14,368 nt of DNA from Elusimicrobiota bacterium (GTDB lineage: Bacteria; Elusimicrobiota; Elusimicrobia; UBA1565; UBA9628). A model generated the notes under the pieces. That model was not told where the DNA came from and did no database searches. It was given only the letters and a program-made list of their open reading frames with translations. This document shows positions 13,622 through 14,368 of this stretch, in pieces. The position numbers were made by a program, and so were the translations under genes. Location: NCBI GenBank assembly GCA_028717865.1, contig JAQUMZ010000020.1, positions 1-14,368 on the forward strand, in the 5' to 3' direction. Position 1 is the first letter of the stretch; each line of letters starts with the position of its first letter.

Positions 13622-14368
13622 TTCCCGCCTCGACGTCCTGCTCGTGGACGACGAGGACTACTACGTCTCGATTTTCCACGGCCGGCCGCTGCTGGCCGGG
13701 CTGGATTTCCTGTTCCTCAAGCTCATGAACCTGGCGCGCGACCTGCTCGGCGAGCCGCCGCGGGCCGCGCTGCCGCTGCTCTCGGCCTACGCCAAGGCCG
13801 CCGGCTTGAGCGTGGAGGCCCTGCCGAATCTTTCGCGCGGGCCGCTCAAGGGAGCGCGATTTTCGGCCTTATTGCGCCGCCGGCCCCTGGTCGTGGGCGT
13901 CTCCACCTCCGCCATGCGGGAAGCGCGCACGCTTGCGGCGATCACGGCCCGGGTCCGGCGGGAAAGCCCGGACTCCATCGTCGCGCTCGGAGGCTACGGC
14001 GCCGAGCGCAGCGCGGCGATGCGCAAGCTGGGAGACGTCTGCGTCTCCGGGTACGGCGAACTCGCCCTGGTCCGGCTGGCCTCGGCGCTCAAGCGCGACC
14101 CGCGCCTGGATTCGGTGCCGGGGATCGTGCGGGATGAGGACGGCGTCCGGACCCTCCCGGGGCGCAGGCACTACGACCCCGGCGAGAAGATGCTGCGCCC
14201 GGACTGGGGCGCGACCAGTCCCCGCTCCTGGCGCTATCCCGTGGAGGCCTCGCGGGGCTGCCGGTTCAACTGCAGCTACAGCACCCTCCCGGGCAGCACG
14301 CGGCAACCGCACAGGAGACCAGCGGACGTGGTCGAGGAGTTGGCGGAAAACGCGCGAAAATACGGCAT
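13614..14368 (+). CDS. Radical-SAM-like protein with N-terminal B12-binding-like region; partial, third cluster Cys replaced by Ser
   Basis: The frame is open from ATG 13614 to the window edge (251 codons, 3' end missing). The first 150 residues resemble the Rossmann-like N-terminal domain found before many radical SAM domains (VVGVSTSAMREARTLAAITARVR, SIVALGGYGAE, VSGYGELALVRL). The cobalamin D-x-H-x-x-G motif is not seen. The radical SAM motif region begins at VEASRGCRFNCSYS: C216-x3-C220-x2-S223. The third position of the CxxxCxxC [4Fe-4S] motif is Ser (AGC, 14280-14282) instead of Cys. The context after it (TLPGSTRQPHRRPADVVEEL) is otherwise typical. One base change (TGC to AGC) would explain it, so either a sequencing error or an inactivated or variant enzyme is possible. 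It overlaps hypF by 8 nt, so the two are probably translationally coupled. Confidence 0.7.
   Translation, partial: MPDSRLDVLLVDDEDYYVSIFHGRPLLAGLDFLFLKLMNLARDLLGEPPRAALPLLSAYAKAAGLSVEALPNLSRGPLKGARFSALLRRRPLVVGVSTSAMREARTLAAITARVRRESPDSIVALGGYGAERSAAMRKLGDVCVSGYGELALVRLASALKRDPRLDSVPGIVRDEDGVRTLPGRRHYDPGEKMLRPDWGATSPRSWRYPVEASRGCRFNCSYSTLPGSTRQPHRRPADVVEELAENARKYG

Noticed and set aside
1..14368. tRNA, rRNA, CRISPR arrays, insertion sequences, riboswitches
   Set aside because: I looked for tRNA-like cloverleaf ends, regular spaced repeats, transposase motifs and long structured leaders and found none.

Overview
The window is GC-rich, densely coded bacterial DNA. It carries 13 recognisable genes, and both edge genes are cut. 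A Lnt-like segment, a lipoprotein signal, UppP and IspH point to a diderm, Gram-negative-type bacterium using the MEP isoprenoid pathway. The -10 boxes look like ordinary sigma-70 type (TATAAT-like). I cannot place the organism by sequence alone. The style would fit a GC-rich uncultivated lineage such as Elusimicrobiota or a deltaproteobacterial group, but that is a guess. I saw no rRNA, tRNA, CRISPR array or transposase.

Layout, left to right. (1) 1-1417, minus: a family 2 glycosyltransferase that reads without a stop into the N-terminal membrane part of an apolipoprotein N-acyltransferase-like protein; it runs off the left edge. (2) 1420-1474: a symmetric divergent promoter region. (3) 1517-3506, plus: a tight four-gene run of a small Cys/Gly-tailed protein, a TPR membrane protein, UppP and a DUF167 protein. 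(4) 3568-4902, minus: an organophosphate-type MFS transporter, divergent from a 508-aa membrane protein of unknown function (5058-6584) across an AT-rich control region with a palindrome. (5) 6595-7766, minus: a pilin-like bitopic protein and TrmO (tRNA m6t6A methyltransferase). (6) 7767-7921: a divergent promoter region built from copies of a short repeat. (7) 7922-8188, plus: a small membrane protein whose end overlaps a convergent RmlD-type reductase (8165-9046, minus). (8) 9119-10843, plus: IspH fused to a UbiA-like membrane domain. (9) 10927-11373, plus: a predicted lipoprotein made of four tandem knottin-pattern cysteine units, preceded by another copy of the repeat. (10) 11402-14368, plus: HypF overlapping a radical-SAM-like gene that runs off the right edge.

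Common theme: several genes concern the envelope and isoprenoid carriers. IspH makes IPP/DMAPP, UppP recycles undecaprenyl pyrophosphate, the GT2-Lnt fusion and the RmlD-type reductase act on glycolipid, lipoprotein or sugar precursors, and the knottin lipoprotein is probably displayed on the envelope. The window does not show that they form one pathway.

The most unusual items are the four-unit cystine-knot-like lipoprotein, two multi-domain fusions (GT2-Lnt and IspH-UbiA-like), a short repeat (four copies of a 17-bp core) that sits in promoters and supplies the -35 region and spacer, and many starts with a -10-like box only 6-9 nt upstream, which suggests leaderless transcripts.
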